Below, piece by piece: positions 46,801 through 55,075 of a stretch of 64,000 nt of DNA (position 1 is its first letter; every line of letters begins with the position of its first letter). The notes under the pieces were generated by a model. It searched no databases. It saw nothing but the letters and a program-made list of their open reading frames with translations, and was not told where the DNA came from. Origin of the DNA: Pedobacter rhizosphaerae (GTDB taxonomy: Bacteria; Bacteroidota; Bacteroidia; Sphingobacteriales; Sphingobacteriaceae); contig NZ_FOGG01000013.1 of assembly GCF_900111155.1 (NCBI RefSeq), positions 1 to 64,000 on the forward strand, written 5' to 3'. The position numbers and the translations under genes were made by a program.

Positions 46801-47040
46801 TGAAGCAATGTATTTCATCCCCGGAACACCGTTAAGTGCCCGTTCTAATGGGATTACTACTGATTTAATTAATAATTCGTTATTTGCTCCCGGATACTCT
46901 GCCGTGATATTAACCTTTGGCGGAGAAATGGAAGGGAATTGTGTTACGGGCAGATAGGTGATGGCCAGCGCACCCAGAAACACAATAATAAGTGATATGA
47001 CTATAGAAAGGACGGGCCTTTGTATGAACTTGCCAAACAT
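43870..47040 (-). CDS. RND multidrug permease, HAE1 type (RND operon 3)
   Basis: A 1056-residue AcrB-like permease: FIQRPVLSIVISLIIVFLG at TM1, VTQFPSISPPKVNITAEYPG, the TM4 motif GVVVDDAIVVIEAVHAKME with the canonical Asp-Asp pair, PNEDQGMVYAIIQTPPGSTL after TM7, and GLLGKNAVLIVEFA near TM10. All HAE1 hallmarks are intact, unlike operon 1 where the second Asp is Glu. Substrates are likely amphiphilic drugs, bile-like compounds or dyes, by family. Confidence 0.93.
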   Translation of the reverse strand: MFGKFIQRPVLSIVISLIIVFLGALAITYLPVTQFPSISPPKVNITAEYPGANNELLIKSVVIPLERALNGVPGMKYIASDAGNDGEATIQVVFNLGTDPNQASLNVQNRVAAVTNKLPPLVVREGVKISREESNMLMYINLYSKDPKMNENFLYNYADINLLSELKRIDGVGFADILGNREYAMRIWLKPDRMQAYKISADEVMKALDEQSLEASPGKTGESSGKRSQAFEYVLKYPGRYSTKEGYQNIVLRASKDGELLRLKDVADIEFGSSMYDLYSNLNGRSSAAIVLKQSYGSNASQVIKDVKAKMAEIKENSFPKGLDYEISYDVSKFLDASIEKVVHTLVEAFILVGLVVFLFLGDWRSTLIPAIAVPVSLIGTFVFMQFFGITLNLITLFALVLAIGVVVDDAIVVIEAVHAKMEHNSKLSPLKATQEAMKEISGAIIAITFLMASVFIPVTFMSGPVGIFYRQFSITMATAIILSGIVALTLTPALCAIMLKNHHGKPKKKTIIDKFLDGFNNWFGRLTGRYMKVLDKVVSRRLLTFGVLAGFCFGVYLLNGSVPSGFIPNEDQGMVYAIIQTPPGSTLERTNQVAEKLQKISEDIEGVKSVSSLAGYEILTEGTGANSGTCLINLKEWHERKNSAQDVIRELEEKSKSIPGATIEFFGPPAVPGYGAAGGFELRLLDKAGSGDYKKMETVSKDFVRELNKRPELASVFTFYSASFPQYMLRIDNDIAQQKGVTIDNAMNTLSTFVGSNYETSFIKYDRQYKVMVQALPQYRALPQDILKLSVKNDRDEMVPFSAFMRMEKVYGLSEITRHNMYNASEISGQSAPGYSSGEAIKAINEVAKKTLPRGFGIDWAGISKDEVSRGNEAIYIFLICLGFVYLVLAAQYESFILPLAVILSLPAGIFGAFLFLKLLGLENNIYAQVAMVMLIGLLGKNAVLIVEFAVQRHSQGISVLKSALEGASVRFRPILMTSFAFIAGLIPLMIATGPGKIGNRTIGSAAAGGMLFGTLFGVVIIPGLYYIFGRIAEKHKLIKIEEEHPLTEEIEHNV

Positions 47041-47061
47041 AAAATAAGTATGGGGGTTAGG

Positions 47062-48144
47062 TTATTCGGTTTTTAGTCCTAATTGTTTGATTACTTCCTG
47101 AGGCTGTTGGAATTTAAAAGTGATCTTATCATCATCTTTAACTTTCTGAACACCTTCCAGCAAGATTTTATCTCTGGTATCCAAGCCATCACCCAGCACA
47201 TAAAGATCAGGCAACTCACCGGCAATGTTAATGGCTTTAGAATGGACAACATTGTTTTTATCTACCACAAAAACATAGGTTTTATCCTGGATATCATAAG
47301 TGGCTTTTTGTGGAATAACTAAAGCTTGCTTAAGTGGAACAACCATCTGTATTTTTCCCGTTTCACCATTTCTTAGCAGGTTATTTGGATTGGTAAATCT
47401 TGCCCGGAATGCAATGTTTCCGGTTTCATTATCAAACTCACTTTCAATTACTTCCACTTTACCTTTCGATTTCAGCAATTCATTATTCGCCAATAATAAG
47501 CCAACTTCTTGCTGTCCTTTAATTTTAGCAGAACTTTGATAATTTAGGTATTCAGGTTCAGACACATTGAAGTAAGCAAACACCTGACTGTTATCAGATA
47601 GACTGGTTAATAAAGCGCCCTCATCAACTAAACTTCCTAACTTGAGCGGGATCCGATCAATTGTACCATCAAATGGTGCCCTGATTTCAGTAAATGATAA
47701 GTGAAGTTTTGCTAAGGATGTTTCTGCATTGGCCTGTTGCAATTTTGCCTTCGCCATTGCCAGTTCATTTTTAGAAACTACATTTTTATCGGTTAACAAC
47801 TTCGTATTCTGAAGTTCTATTTCTGCGGCTTTGGTTTCTGCCTGTGCTTTTAACAATTCTGCCTGTAACATGGTAGGCATAATGCGAAATAACAATTGAC
47901 CCGCATGCACATGCTGGCCCTCATCTACATAAATGTTTTGGAGATAACCCTTTTCCTGAGCGCGAACTTCAATGTTTCTTACTGACCGAATTTGCGAAAC
48001 ATACTCTTTGGTAAAGGAGGTATCGATTTTTAATGGACTGGTAACGGCATAGGTTACAACCTCTTCTTTTTCTTCTTTTTTAGCGGTACAACCTGTTACG
48101 TAAAGCAAAGCACACAAGCCTAAGCATATGACATTTCTCTTCAT
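47062..48144 (-). CDS. RND periplasmic adaptor lipoprotein (RND operon 3)
   Basis: A 360-residue AcrA-like adaptor with a lipobox (YVTGC, Cys19). The order is family-standard: IEVRAQEKGYLQNIYVDEGQ with VHAGQLLFRI (lipoyl), a short alpha-hairpin (about 95-150), FTEIRAPFDGTIDRIPLKLG, the barrel, and a C-terminal domain with VIPQKATYDIQDKTYVFVV. It is the first gene of the operon; no regulator gene is adjacent. A small hairpin (TGGTTG-TGGG-CAACCA, 48191-48206) lies about 50 bases upstream of its start. Confidence 0.92.
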   Translation of the reverse strand: MKRNVICLGLCALLYVTGCTAKKEEKEEVVTYAVTSPLKIDTSFTKEYVSQIRSVRNIEVRAQEKGYLQNIYVDEGQHVHAGQLLFRIMPTMLQAELLKAQAETKAAEIELQNTKLLTDKNVVSKNELAMAKAKLQQANAETSLAKLHLSFTEIRAPFDGTIDRIPLKLGSLVDEGALLTSLSDNSQVFAYFNVSEPEYLNYQSSAKIKGQQEVGLLLANNELLKSKGKVEVIESEFDNETGNIAFRARFTNPNNLLRNGETGKIQMVVPLKQALVIPQKATYDIQDKTYVFVVDKNNVVHSKAINIAGELPDLYVLGDGLDTRDKILLEGVQKVKDDDKITFKFQQPQEVIKQLGLKTE

Positions 48145-48523
48145 CTTTTTTTGAATAGTTTAATCTGATTTATTTTCTTACTAATTTTCCTGGTTGTGGG
48201 CAACCAATTACCGATTTCGGTGTTTGATTAATATCTAAACTCCTAGTTTCAATAAATTAAGGTTACCCATTGATTCAATACTGACACGAAATAAATACAG
48301 TTTTATGAAGTTATAATGAAGACCGTTGGTTAGTCCTGAGTCGACAGTCTTTAGTCTTCAGTCTGGTTGACGGATGAAATTGGAGTAATAAAAAACAAAA
48401 GCGTTCTCACCTCATAAACAGTCATTTACCCACAACAATGTTTAAAAGGACGTATTTGTTAATATTTTATTTCAAACATTTTAAAGGTCTCAGGTTTTTA
48501 TGCTTGAACTAAAAATTTAGATT
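48145..48523. other. Divergent intergenic region
   Basis: About 380 bases between the RND-3 adaptor and a small plus-strand gene. No clear TAnnTTTG box was found for either side. A short word repeat (agtctttagtcttcagtct, near 48347-48365) is present. No other gene or RNA is supported. Confidence 0.4.
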
Positions 48524-48784
48524 ATGCATAAAACAGAGACTAAAATCAGCACAGATCTTCAGCAATTCATAGAGAAGTTCGAACCTAATAAGTTTAAGTT
48601 GTTAGCCAAAGGAATAGAGATCAGAGGAAGCCGGGATCTGTACCGCAGCATTAATTTTGCTAAAGAATTAATTGAAAAAATGAAGTTGCAGTTAACGGTA
48701 AACCATACGGCAGAAATGGCCATGTATGGCGGCTTTGAGGTAATTGTTGCCCAAGAGAGCCTTCCCCTGAAACAAACGGCATAA
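48524..48784 (+). CDS. Hypothetical small protein (86 aa)
   Basis: An 86-residue soluble, mostly helical protein (TDLQQFIEKFEPNKFKLLAK, LYRSINFAKELIEKMKLQL, then a short Gly-containing tail). No signal or domain is recognised. It stands alone, is followed by a good terminator at 48827, and its codon usage looks normal, so it is probably a real monocistronic gene. Confidence 0.6.
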   Translation: MHKTETKISTDLQQFIEKFEPNKFKLLAKGIEIRGSRDLYRSINFAKELIEKMKLQLTVNHTAEMAMYGGFEVIVAQESLPLKQTA

Positions 48785-48826
48785 TATCAGCATTTGATAG
48801 AAATTACTGGCATTTTAATACTTAAA

Positions 48827-48866
48827 GAAAGCTAGCAGGATAATATCCCGCTGGCTTTCTTTTTTA
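48827..48866 (+). terminator. Intrinsic terminator after the 86-aa gene
   Basis: Arms gaaagctagc (48827-48836) and gctggctttc (48850-48859) pair with one T-G wobble around an internal extension, followed by a run of T to 48865. Confidence 0.8.
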
Positions 48867-48954
48867 GAGTATTATGCTCTCTTGTTTTGATTATTCGTGT
48901 AATCAAAATTCTATCTTGAAAATTTATACTCACTACTTGAAGAGGTAAGTAAAG

Positions 48955-49410
48955 TTATTCATTGCTTTCTTTAGAATAGTCGATACCATCAATAACCCAA
49001 TAATGAGATTCTTCAGGAATCAAATGTAAAAACGGTTCATATTTTCCTCGCCAGTTTCCTATCATTTTATCTTCTAACGCTTGTTCATAATAAGTAGAAA
49101 GGAATAACTCATTATCAAAATCTACATATACACAAGGAATATTGCATTTAATATCATAAATTAAACCTTTTTCTTCAAGCAATTTATACGCTCTTTTCAA
49201 TTCGTTAATGTCTATTCTAAACCTTTGAATAAAGTTATAATACTGTTCCTCTAAACTTACTTGTGACACGTCTTTGATCTCGCCATAACTATCCCACCAC
49301 TCAACTATCCAATATTCCTTATCGCTGAAATAATATCCTGTATCATTTCCTCTTTTTCCAAAAGCAATAATTTTAGTTACCCAATTATTATTTTCTAAAC
49401 TTAACATCAT
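48955..49410 (-). CDS. Candidate immunity protein (151 aa)
   Basis: A 151-residue acidic cytosolic protein, rich in Trp and Tyr (YWIVEWWDSYGEIKDVSQVS, LLEEKGLIYDIKCNIPCVYV, HYWVIDGIDYSKE). No family is recognised. Its ATG overlaps the stop of the toxin-like gene by one base (TAATG) and it shares the low GC of the toxin tip. Position, coupling, acidity and composition are those of immunity genes next to polymorphic toxins; the function is inferred from that alone. Confidence 0.6.
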   Translation of the reverse strand: MMLSLENNNWVTKIIAFGKRGNDTGYYFSDKEYWIVEWWDSYGEIKDVSQVSLEEQYYNFIQRFRIDINELKRAYKLLEEKGLIYDIKCNIPCVYVDFDNELFLSTYYEQALEDKMIGNWRGKYEPFLHLIPEESHYWVIDGIDYSKESNE

Positions 49411-52400
49411 TATTTAACAATTTTAGCAGTGCCTTTAATGTAATTCTGTTCAATAAGCTTATGCCATTTTGATGGCAGTTCAAATGGATTTCCAGGCTGC
49501 ATAAAATCCACTATTTTAGGCGCATCACCAGTCAAATTCTTTAAATTACTTGGTGCTTTGTATTGAGTAACAGCTGAAACTTTAATTTGATCATCTAACC
49601 ATTTCGGCACCTCGAATTCAATAATTTCACCGCCTGATCTTTTGTTTCTTACAAAATAATCAGCATGATATTTATTATTTGTACTAATATTTAAATCCGA
49701 TGCGGTGTTATTGAACGTCAAATTACCATTAGATTCAAGAGTTAATAATTCCTTACTAATTTGTCCTGCTGTTGCTCCTTGCCCTCCTTGCACCCTATAA
49801 TATTTTACAGTTCCACTTCCTCCTAGTCCTGCTTGATATTGAGTCAGTTTTTTCAATGCATCAACATAGCTATTTTGGCTTTTGAAATCAGGAATACTTT
49901 CAGCTATTCGTTTCCATGCATCTATAGTTACTTCATTAGATTCTAGCGCAACCTTTAGTCTAAAATTTGTACCTAATTCTGTTATTAATTCATCTGCATA
50001 AGATTTAGGAAGTGTTTTGAATATCTCAGTCTTAAGAGCTTCGATTATCACCCCTTTTCCCTCAACCTTCTTCGTCCTCTCCCCTAGCTCCGCTACAACT
50101 TCCTCTACATCAGCCTTTCCAGCCTTTACCAGATACTCCTCAAAAGTAACAATTTTCCTTGCCCCGTTGGCCTCCCCTGCCCCAATGAACATTGCGGCCA
50201 CATCTATTACCAGTTTGCCCTGTTTGTACCGGGCCAGCTCATTGGTATCGGCCAGTTTGCTGAAATATTCCTTTAATCTTTCTCCGATAGAAGCGATGGC
50301 CTTTTTCAGTTTTCCTTCGTTTTCGATGATCTCCCAGAGTACCTTTACCGTTTCCTCGGTCTCTTGAATGATCTTCTTGTTTTTGAGGCAATCGCGGGTA
50401 TGGCTTTCCAAACGACGAGCCTTGAATTCGGCAAAGGCTTTTTGCACCTGCTTTTCAATCGCGGCTTCCTTGCTCAGCTCTCTGATCTCTGCCATTAGCT
50501 CGCCATACTCCTTCACATTATCCAGCAGGCCATCACAGTCTAGTAAACCGATGGTATAGGCATAGGTAATCTCAGATAGCTTTTCACTCAGATCCATCAG
50601 CCCCTTTACCTGGCCATAGGCACCATCGATCATCCCTGCCCTAAAAGGCACATCCACTGTACTGTAGTAAAAGGTTGGGTCGGTATTGGAGTTCTTCCAG
50701 AAGCAGTAAGGAACAATCCCCTCTTCGTAAGGTGCCCAATCCTCCGCCGCACATTTCTTAAAGAATTCGATTACTTTAAGCAGCTTCTCCAGCCGGGAAA
50801 CATATGCGGCACCCTGTTCTTTAAAAAAACCTTCCAGACAGCCTACACTGAAATATTCTTTCAGCTTTCCCCCCGAACGATCGGGTAGGCCTAGCTGGCT
50901 ATTGGTGTTGCCTATATTAACCGCGTATAACTTTACTTCACAGCCCAGCTTCTCAAACAACAGCACCTCAACTTCGCCCTTTTCAGGCTCCCGAACAGCT
51001 TTAAATGCTTCCCCGCTAAGGCTTTTGTAAGTTTTTGAAGCTCCGTCATAAGCGTAGGCCTCCCCGCTCCGAAGTTGAAAGCCTAGCAGTGCTCCCGTTA
51101 CCCTGTGGGCGGTATACCGGCTTACCTGCTCCCGGTCGAGGTAGATGGCCACACCATTTGGCGTGGCAAAGGCCGCAATATTTTCTTTTTCTGTTGGCTT
51201 GCGGTCAATATTAATGACCCAGGAACTGGCCAGCTCGCGTTGTTCTTTTTCATTCGCCTGCCGCTCCCGTGCCTGTGCCTTTTCGGCATAGCTTTTTAGC
51301 TTCGTAGCCCCCGCTACCTTTTGGGTATAGCAGTCCATATCCCCAAAGCCTCCATCCGGCCCCTTCTTCGGCGTTACCGTATTCCCGTTACAATCCTTAT
51401 CGCCCGCAAGGCCATTATAACCTGCCGATTTCTCCGACTGTTCAGCTCTGAGTTCCTTTTTTTCTTCCTCGCTGAGGTATGGACTTTCGGCCAGTGCATC
51501 GTAGGCTTTGTTCTCTTCCTGCTCCCGTTCCAATGCCGCTTTTTTATCGCTGGCACTGCCCGAATAATGTTCCAGGTAATCTGTACGTTTTTTAACCAGG
51601 TCAACAATACTCCCCACCAGTTCCTTCAGGTCTTCATAAACCCCCGCCACATCTGCAACCTGCAGCTCTCCCTCTTCATAGCTCGTTTCAACTACCCCAT
51701 CATAAAGCTGCCTGTCGGTGTTGATCCCAATCCCCTTAAACCGCACCTTTACATTAACCTGCCCCAGCATCGGGATGGTCAAATAGCCTTCTCCGCTAAA
51801 GCTCCTGCTACCCGATACCCTGGTTATCCGCACCGGGAATTTCCCCGCGGTAAACAGTTCGCCGGCTGCGAGGGAGGAAATGGGGTTTTTATTGCTGATG
51901 CTGATCTCTGCAGCAATCATCCCACAGTTTGTGGTTACCGCATCTGTAGCATTTGCAGCCGTTTCCAGCGTAAGAACAGGCGAGTAAGTGCCATTGTCGG
52001 TCCCTGCGCTAAAGCCCCCTGTTGTACAAACCGATCCGATACGGTATTCGTAAACCAGCCCCGGTTTTAGGCCATTCAGGGTTGTACCCGTTTCCAGCGT
52101 GTTGATACTGTACCAGTTGCCCCCGCTTAAAGCCTGCTCCCGGTATTGCAGCGTATAGCCACCGGCAGGTCTGGTACCCGGGGGAGATTCCCATTTCACG
52201 GTTGCCTGTGTACCGGTAATACTCGCCTGGATAGCAGAAGGTGGTTGGCAGTCGTCCTGGTAATCGAACCAATAGATTTCGCTCCACCCATGGTTGCGAT
52301 AGTTATCGGTTTGATCCCCTGTTGACGAAGTTGAGATGGCCCGCACCCGCCAGGCATAACGCTTCCCGGGGATCAGCTGGGGTTCTGCAGGGCCTAACAA
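49410..52400 (-). CDS. Fibronectin-III polymorphic-toxin-like protein, C-terminal fragment
   Basis: A 996-residue frame that begins in the middle of a domain. It continues in the same frame from the gene ending at 52458: between them lies one TAA (52458-52460), followed by readable sequence (AGFESSKALYQGTVNSTTLL), so the TTG at 52400 is not a natural start. Contents: a FN3 domain (about residues 50-135, WESPPGTRPAGGYTLQYRE), a beta-rich segment, a long charged helical region (about 270-700) and a C-terminal module of about 210 residues with YYRVQGG and SGGEIIEFEVPKWLDDQI. The tip resembles toxin modules at the ends of Rhs-type proteins; no named family is claimed. Confidence 0.7.
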   Translation of the reverse strand: MLGPAEPQLIPGKRYAWRVRAISTSSTGDQTDNYRNHGWSEIYWFDYQDDCQPPSAIQASITGTQATVKWESPPGTRPAGGYTLQYREQALSGGNWYSINTLETGTTLNGLKPGLVYEYRIGSVCTTGGFSAGTDNGTYSPVLTLETAANATDAVTTNCGMIAAEISISNKNPISSLAAGELFTAGKFPVRITRVSGSRSFSGEGYLTIPMLGQVNVKVRFKGIGINTDRQLYDGVVETSYEEGELQVADVAGVYEDLKELVGSIVDLVKKRTDYLEHYSGSASDKKAALEREQEENKAYDALAESPYLSEEEKKELRAEQSEKSAGYNGLAGDKDCNGNTVTPKKGPDGGFGDMDCYTQKVAGATKLKSYAEKAQARERQANEKEQRELASSWVINIDRKPTEKENIAAFATPNGVAIYLDREQVSRYTAHRVTGALLGFQLRSGEAYAYDGASKTYKSLSGEAFKAVREPEKGEVEVLLFEKLGCEVKLYAVNIGNTNSQLGLPDRSGGKLKEYFSVGCLEGFFKEQGAAYVSRLEKLLKVIEFFKKCAAEDWAPYEEGIVPYCFWKNSNTDPTFYYSTVDVPFRAGMIDGAYGQVKGLMDLSEKLSEITYAYTIGLLDCDGLLDNVKEYGELMAEIRELSKEAAIEKQVQKAFAEFKARRLESHTRDCLKNKKIIQETEETVKVLWEIIENEGKLKKAIASIGERLKEYFSKLADTNELARYKQGKLVIDVAAMFIGAGEANGARKIVTFEEYLVKAGKADVEEVVAELGERTKKVEGKGVIIEALKTEIFKTLPKSYADELITELGTNFRLKVALESNEVTIDAWKRIAESIPDFKSQNSYVDALKKLTQYQAGLGGSGTVKYYRVQGGQGATAGQISKELLTLESNGNLTFNNTASDLNISTNNKYHADYFVRNKRSGGEIIEFEVPKWLDDQIKVSAVTQYKAPSNLKNLTGDAPKIVDFMQPGNPFELPSKWHKLIEQNYIKGTAKIVK

Positions 52401-52457
52401 GAGTGTGGTGCTGTTTACAGTACCCTGGTATAACGCCTTACTGCTCTCAAACCCCGC

Positions 52458-53141
52458 TTAAGGGGCCATCCCCCTGTCCCAAAGCTCTTTGAGCGTAAAC
52501 TCATACCGGGTATGGAATGCCGCGGCAGGGCTTCCCATGTTCCGGGGTGTCCACTGGAAAACAACATTCTGCACTTCCCGCGCTGCTATCCGCTCGCCTT
52601 TAGCCGGCAGGTTGAGCAGCGGCGGATCATTCAGGGCCAGGTAAGCCATCGCACAGCTCTTGCGGCTAAGCAGCTGCCCGGTATTGGCCTCAACAACCTC
52701 GAAGCAGAAAGTATACATCCCTTCGGGTAACCGCCCCTCCCGTTCATAAGCTGTGCGCGAAAGACCTGAAAAATCAAGGTTACCGGCCTGAAAATAAGGG
52801 CTAAGATCAGCCAGTGAAATCCTTTGGGCAATCCCGGCATCAAGGCTGATGCTGGGATAGTAACCTCCCTCACGGCTCTTAAGCTTTAGGCTCTGGCCCT
52901 CAATGTACATCCGCAGCCGCACGTTCAGCACCGGCTTTTGCAGGTCGGTATTGGTTAGTATTACCGCAAGCCGCTCGGTTGCACCCCCATAGTATTCGTT
53001 GATATGCAAAGGGTACGGCGGAACCAGTACCGGTGTTACCTGGACGGGATAAATCTGTGCCTGCGCTGCAGAGAACAAACAAAAAAGAAATAGGAAAAAC
53101 TTGAGTGGAAGGGAGAAAAAGAGCGTTTGGTTTTTAGTCAT
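52458..53141 (-). CDS. Secreted N-terminal part of the interrupted FN3/toxin protein
   Basis: A 227-residue frame with a strong Sec signal (MTKNQTLFFSLPLKFFLFLF to AAQAQ). The mature part is beta-rich (VQVTPVLVPPYPLHINEYYG, AVILTNTDLQKPVLNVRLRM) and ends at WDRGMAP followed by TAA. The reading frame after the TAA continues without shift into the next gene; (53141-52400) is 741, divisible by three. The natural product would be about 1243 residues over 49410-53141. One base change (for example GAA to TAA) is enough to explain the stop. Confidence 0.75.
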   Translation of the reverse strand: MTKNQTLFFSLPLKFFLFLFCLFSAAQAQIYPVQVTPVLVPPYPLHINEYYGGATERLAVILTNTDLQKPVLNVRLRMYIEGQSLKLKSREGGYYPSISLDAGIAQRISLADLSPYFQAGNLDFSGLSRTAYEREGRLPEGMYTFCFEVVEANTGQLLSRKSCAMAYLALNDPPLLNLPAKGERIAAREVQNVVFQWTPRNMGSPAAAFHTRYEFTLKELWDRGMAP

Positions 53142-53438
53142 GTTTCATCGTTCTGCCGAACGGACAAAAACAAACGCATTAAAGCACACGCTGTTCAGGC
53201 CATCCGAAATGGTCAAAACGTTGTATGCACAGCAAGAAAAGCCATCGCCTTTATGGCACAACGTAAACTAAACTGTTAAATGGGATGGGGCAAAAAAAGT
53301 CTGTATTTATACTATAACTACAGGAATGAGTTGATTTATAGGTATAAAGTAAAGGTATTCATCAACAAAAACCAAATTAACTTTAAAATGGTGTAAGGGC
53401 AGTTAAGTTTAACATCCTCTATCAATGTTTTTCATTTC

Positions 53439-53452
53439 TTGAACTAGTTCAA
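53439..53452. promoter_or_regulatory. 14-bp perfect palindrome, candidate operator of the mhq-like operon
   Basis: TTGAACTAGTTCAA is its own reverse complement. It ends 22 bases upstream of the -7 box, so it covers or abuts the -33 region, a usual site for a repressor. MarR-type repressors that sense quinones control related operons in Firmicutes through inverted repeats; that link is an analogy. Confidence 0.55.
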
Positions 53453-53474
53453 TGTCCAGGGATTTTGTTCGCCA

Positions 53475-53482
53475 TAACTTTG
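53475..53482 (+). promoter_or_regulatory. -7 element of the mhq-like operon
   Basis: An exact TAACTTTG (TAnnTTTG). It predicts a start near 53489 and supports the ATG at 53506 over the in-frame upstream ATG at 53452. Confidence 0.55.
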
Positions 53483-53505
53483 AATTATCAAAAACGAAAA
53501 AGAAA

Positions 53506-54444
53506 ATGAAAAATCAAATTTTAGGTATCCACCACATCACTGCCATAGCAGGAAACGCAAAACGTAACTTCGACTTTTATACCAAAGTTTTAGGTTTAAG
53601 ATTCATCAAAAAAACAGTCAATTTTGATGATCCACACACTTATCATTTTTACTTTGGTGATGAACAAGGAAGTGCCGGAACCATTTTAACTTTTTTCCCA
53701 TGGGGAGATGAAATCCAACAAGGACGTAAAGGTTCTGGAATGGCTACAGAAATCGGCTACAGCGTTCCGGAAAACAGTTTAGATTTTTGGATAGAACGTT
53801 TCGAGAAATACAATGTTACTTATAATAAGCCTGCGGTTAAATTTGGCGAAAAATACTTAACATTTCTTGACCCAGATGGTTTGAAACTAGAATTAACAGA
53901 AGTTAAGAATGATACCCGTAAACCCTGGGAAACTGCAGAAGTAAATACAGCGGTTGCTACAAGGGGTTTTCACCATATTACCCTGACCTTAAAAAATATT
54001 GAAGCTACAGCTTTTATACTAACTGAAGTATTTGGATACAGGTTACTAACAAAAGAAGCCAACAGATCACGCTATATTACTGACGCGGTTAATGAAGCTG
54101 CAATTGTTGACTTAGTAGAGATCGAAAGCGAAAAAAGAGGCTTCAATGCCAATGGAACAGTGCATCACGTAGCTTTTAGGGTAAAAGATGACGAAGCTTT
54201 AATGGAGTATAGAGATAAAATTGTAAAACTAGGACTTAACATTACCCCACAAATCGACAGGAATTATTTCCATTCACTTTACTTCAGAGAACCAGGAGGT
54301 GTATTATTTGAAATTGCTACCGAAAATCCTGGCTTTACTGTAGATGAGCCATTAGCAGAATTAGGCAAAAACCTTAAACTACCTGCTCAATACGAAAGCA
54401 GAAGAGCAGAAATAGTTGAAACACTTGTTGATTTAGACAACTAA
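53506..54444 (+). CDS. VOC-family ring-cleaving dioxygenase-like protein
   Basis: A 312-residue protein of two glyoxalase/VOC modules. Metal ligands are visible as GIHHITAIAGNAKRNFDFYT (His near residue 8), GFHHITLTLKNIEATAFIL and the late REPGGVLFEIATE (Glu). This is the pattern of MhqA/MhqO-like hydroquinone-type dioxygenases. The ATG at 53506 is chosen because the upstream in-frame ATG (53452) lies before the promoter -7 box. The gene is followed after 4 bases by a hydrolase and then a cupin, an arrangement like mhq operons. Confidence 0.88.
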   Translation: MKNQILGIHHITAIAGNAKRNFDFYTKVLGLRFIKKTVNFDDPHTYHFYFGDEQGSAGTILTFFPWGDEIQQGRKGSGMATEIGYSVPENSLDFWIERFEKYNVTYNKPAVKFGEKYLTFLDPDGLKLELTEVKNDTRKPWETAEVNTAVATRGFHHITLTLKNIEATAFILTEVFGYRLLTKEANRSRYITDAVNEAAIVDLVEIESEKRGFNANGTVHHVAFRVKDDEALMEYRDKIVKLGLNITPQIDRNYFHSLYFREPGGVLFEIATENPGFTVDEPLAELGKNLKLPAQYESRRAEIVETLVDLDN

Positions 54445-54448
54445 TACC

Positions 54449-55075
54449 ATGGAATATCAACCCTTAAAATACATCTATAAACCTTCAGGAATTGAAGGTG
54501 CAAATACCCTACTCCTTTTGCATGGAACGGGTGGCAATGAACAAGACCTCTTACCGATTGCCGATTATTTCGGCAATCGGTTCAATGTACTTTCGGTAAG
54601 GGGAAATGTAAGCGAGCATGGTATGCCCAGATTTTTCAAGCGCTTGGGCATGGGCGTATTTGATGAAAAAGATTTGCAATTCCGTACAGAAGAGCTAATT
54701 CACTTCCTGGGAGTGCTGGCAACCAAAGAAGGTTTCGACCCTAACAAAATTATTGCCTTAGGCTATTCTAACGGAGCAAATATTGCCGGTTCTGTATTGG
54801 TTACCCATCCTGATTTATGGAGTGGAGCCATACTGTTCAGACCGATGCAACCCTACCAGGTAATGCCTGCAGTTAAGAATGAGAAAGGTATACCGGTTTT
54901 TATGAGCTCGGGAAAATCAGATCATACAGTAGCCATTGCATCAGTAAAAGGTTATCAGGAGGCATTGAATAATGGAGGTTTTAACGCCACATTGCACCAA
55001 ATCAATACCAGCCATGGCCTTACACAAGAAGATATAGAGCTTGCAGTGGGGTGGTTCAACCAAAATTTTAAATAA
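54449..55075 (+). CDS. MhqD-like alpha/beta-hydrolase
   Basis: A 208-residue carboxylesterase/phospholipase-type hydrolase. LLLLHGTGGNEQDLLPIA is the oxyanion region, ALGYSNGANIAGS the nucleophile elbow (Ser), SSGKSDHTV holds the Asp and NTSHGLTQEDI the His. It is close in length and motifs to MhqD. It lies between the dioxygenase (4 bases) and the cupin (TAATG overlap), so it is in the same operon. Confidence 0.88.
   Translation: MEYQPLKYIYKPSGIEGANTLLLLHGTGGNEQDLLPIADYFGNRFNVLSVRGNVSEHGMPRFFKRLGMGVFDEKDLQFRTEELIHFLGVLATKEGFDPNKIIALGYSNGANIAGSVLVTHPDLWSGAILFRPMQPYQVMPAVKNEKGIPVFMSSGKSDHTVAIASVKGYQEALNNGGFNATLHQINTSHGLTQEDIELAVGWFNQNFK

Larger units (their letters stand above)
53142..53505. 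other. Divergent intergenic region with operator and promoter
   Basis: About 360 bases between the FN3 gene and the mhq-like operon. It contains a 14-bp palindrome and a -7 box near its right end (separate entries); otherwise nothing is recognised. Confidence 0.4.

Noticed and set aside
51321-52070. Long antisense frame (249 codons) within the FN3/toxin gene
   Set aside because: It runs opposite a well-supported protein in a GC-richer region where antisense stops are rare; Cys/Pro/Arg-rich without any domain.
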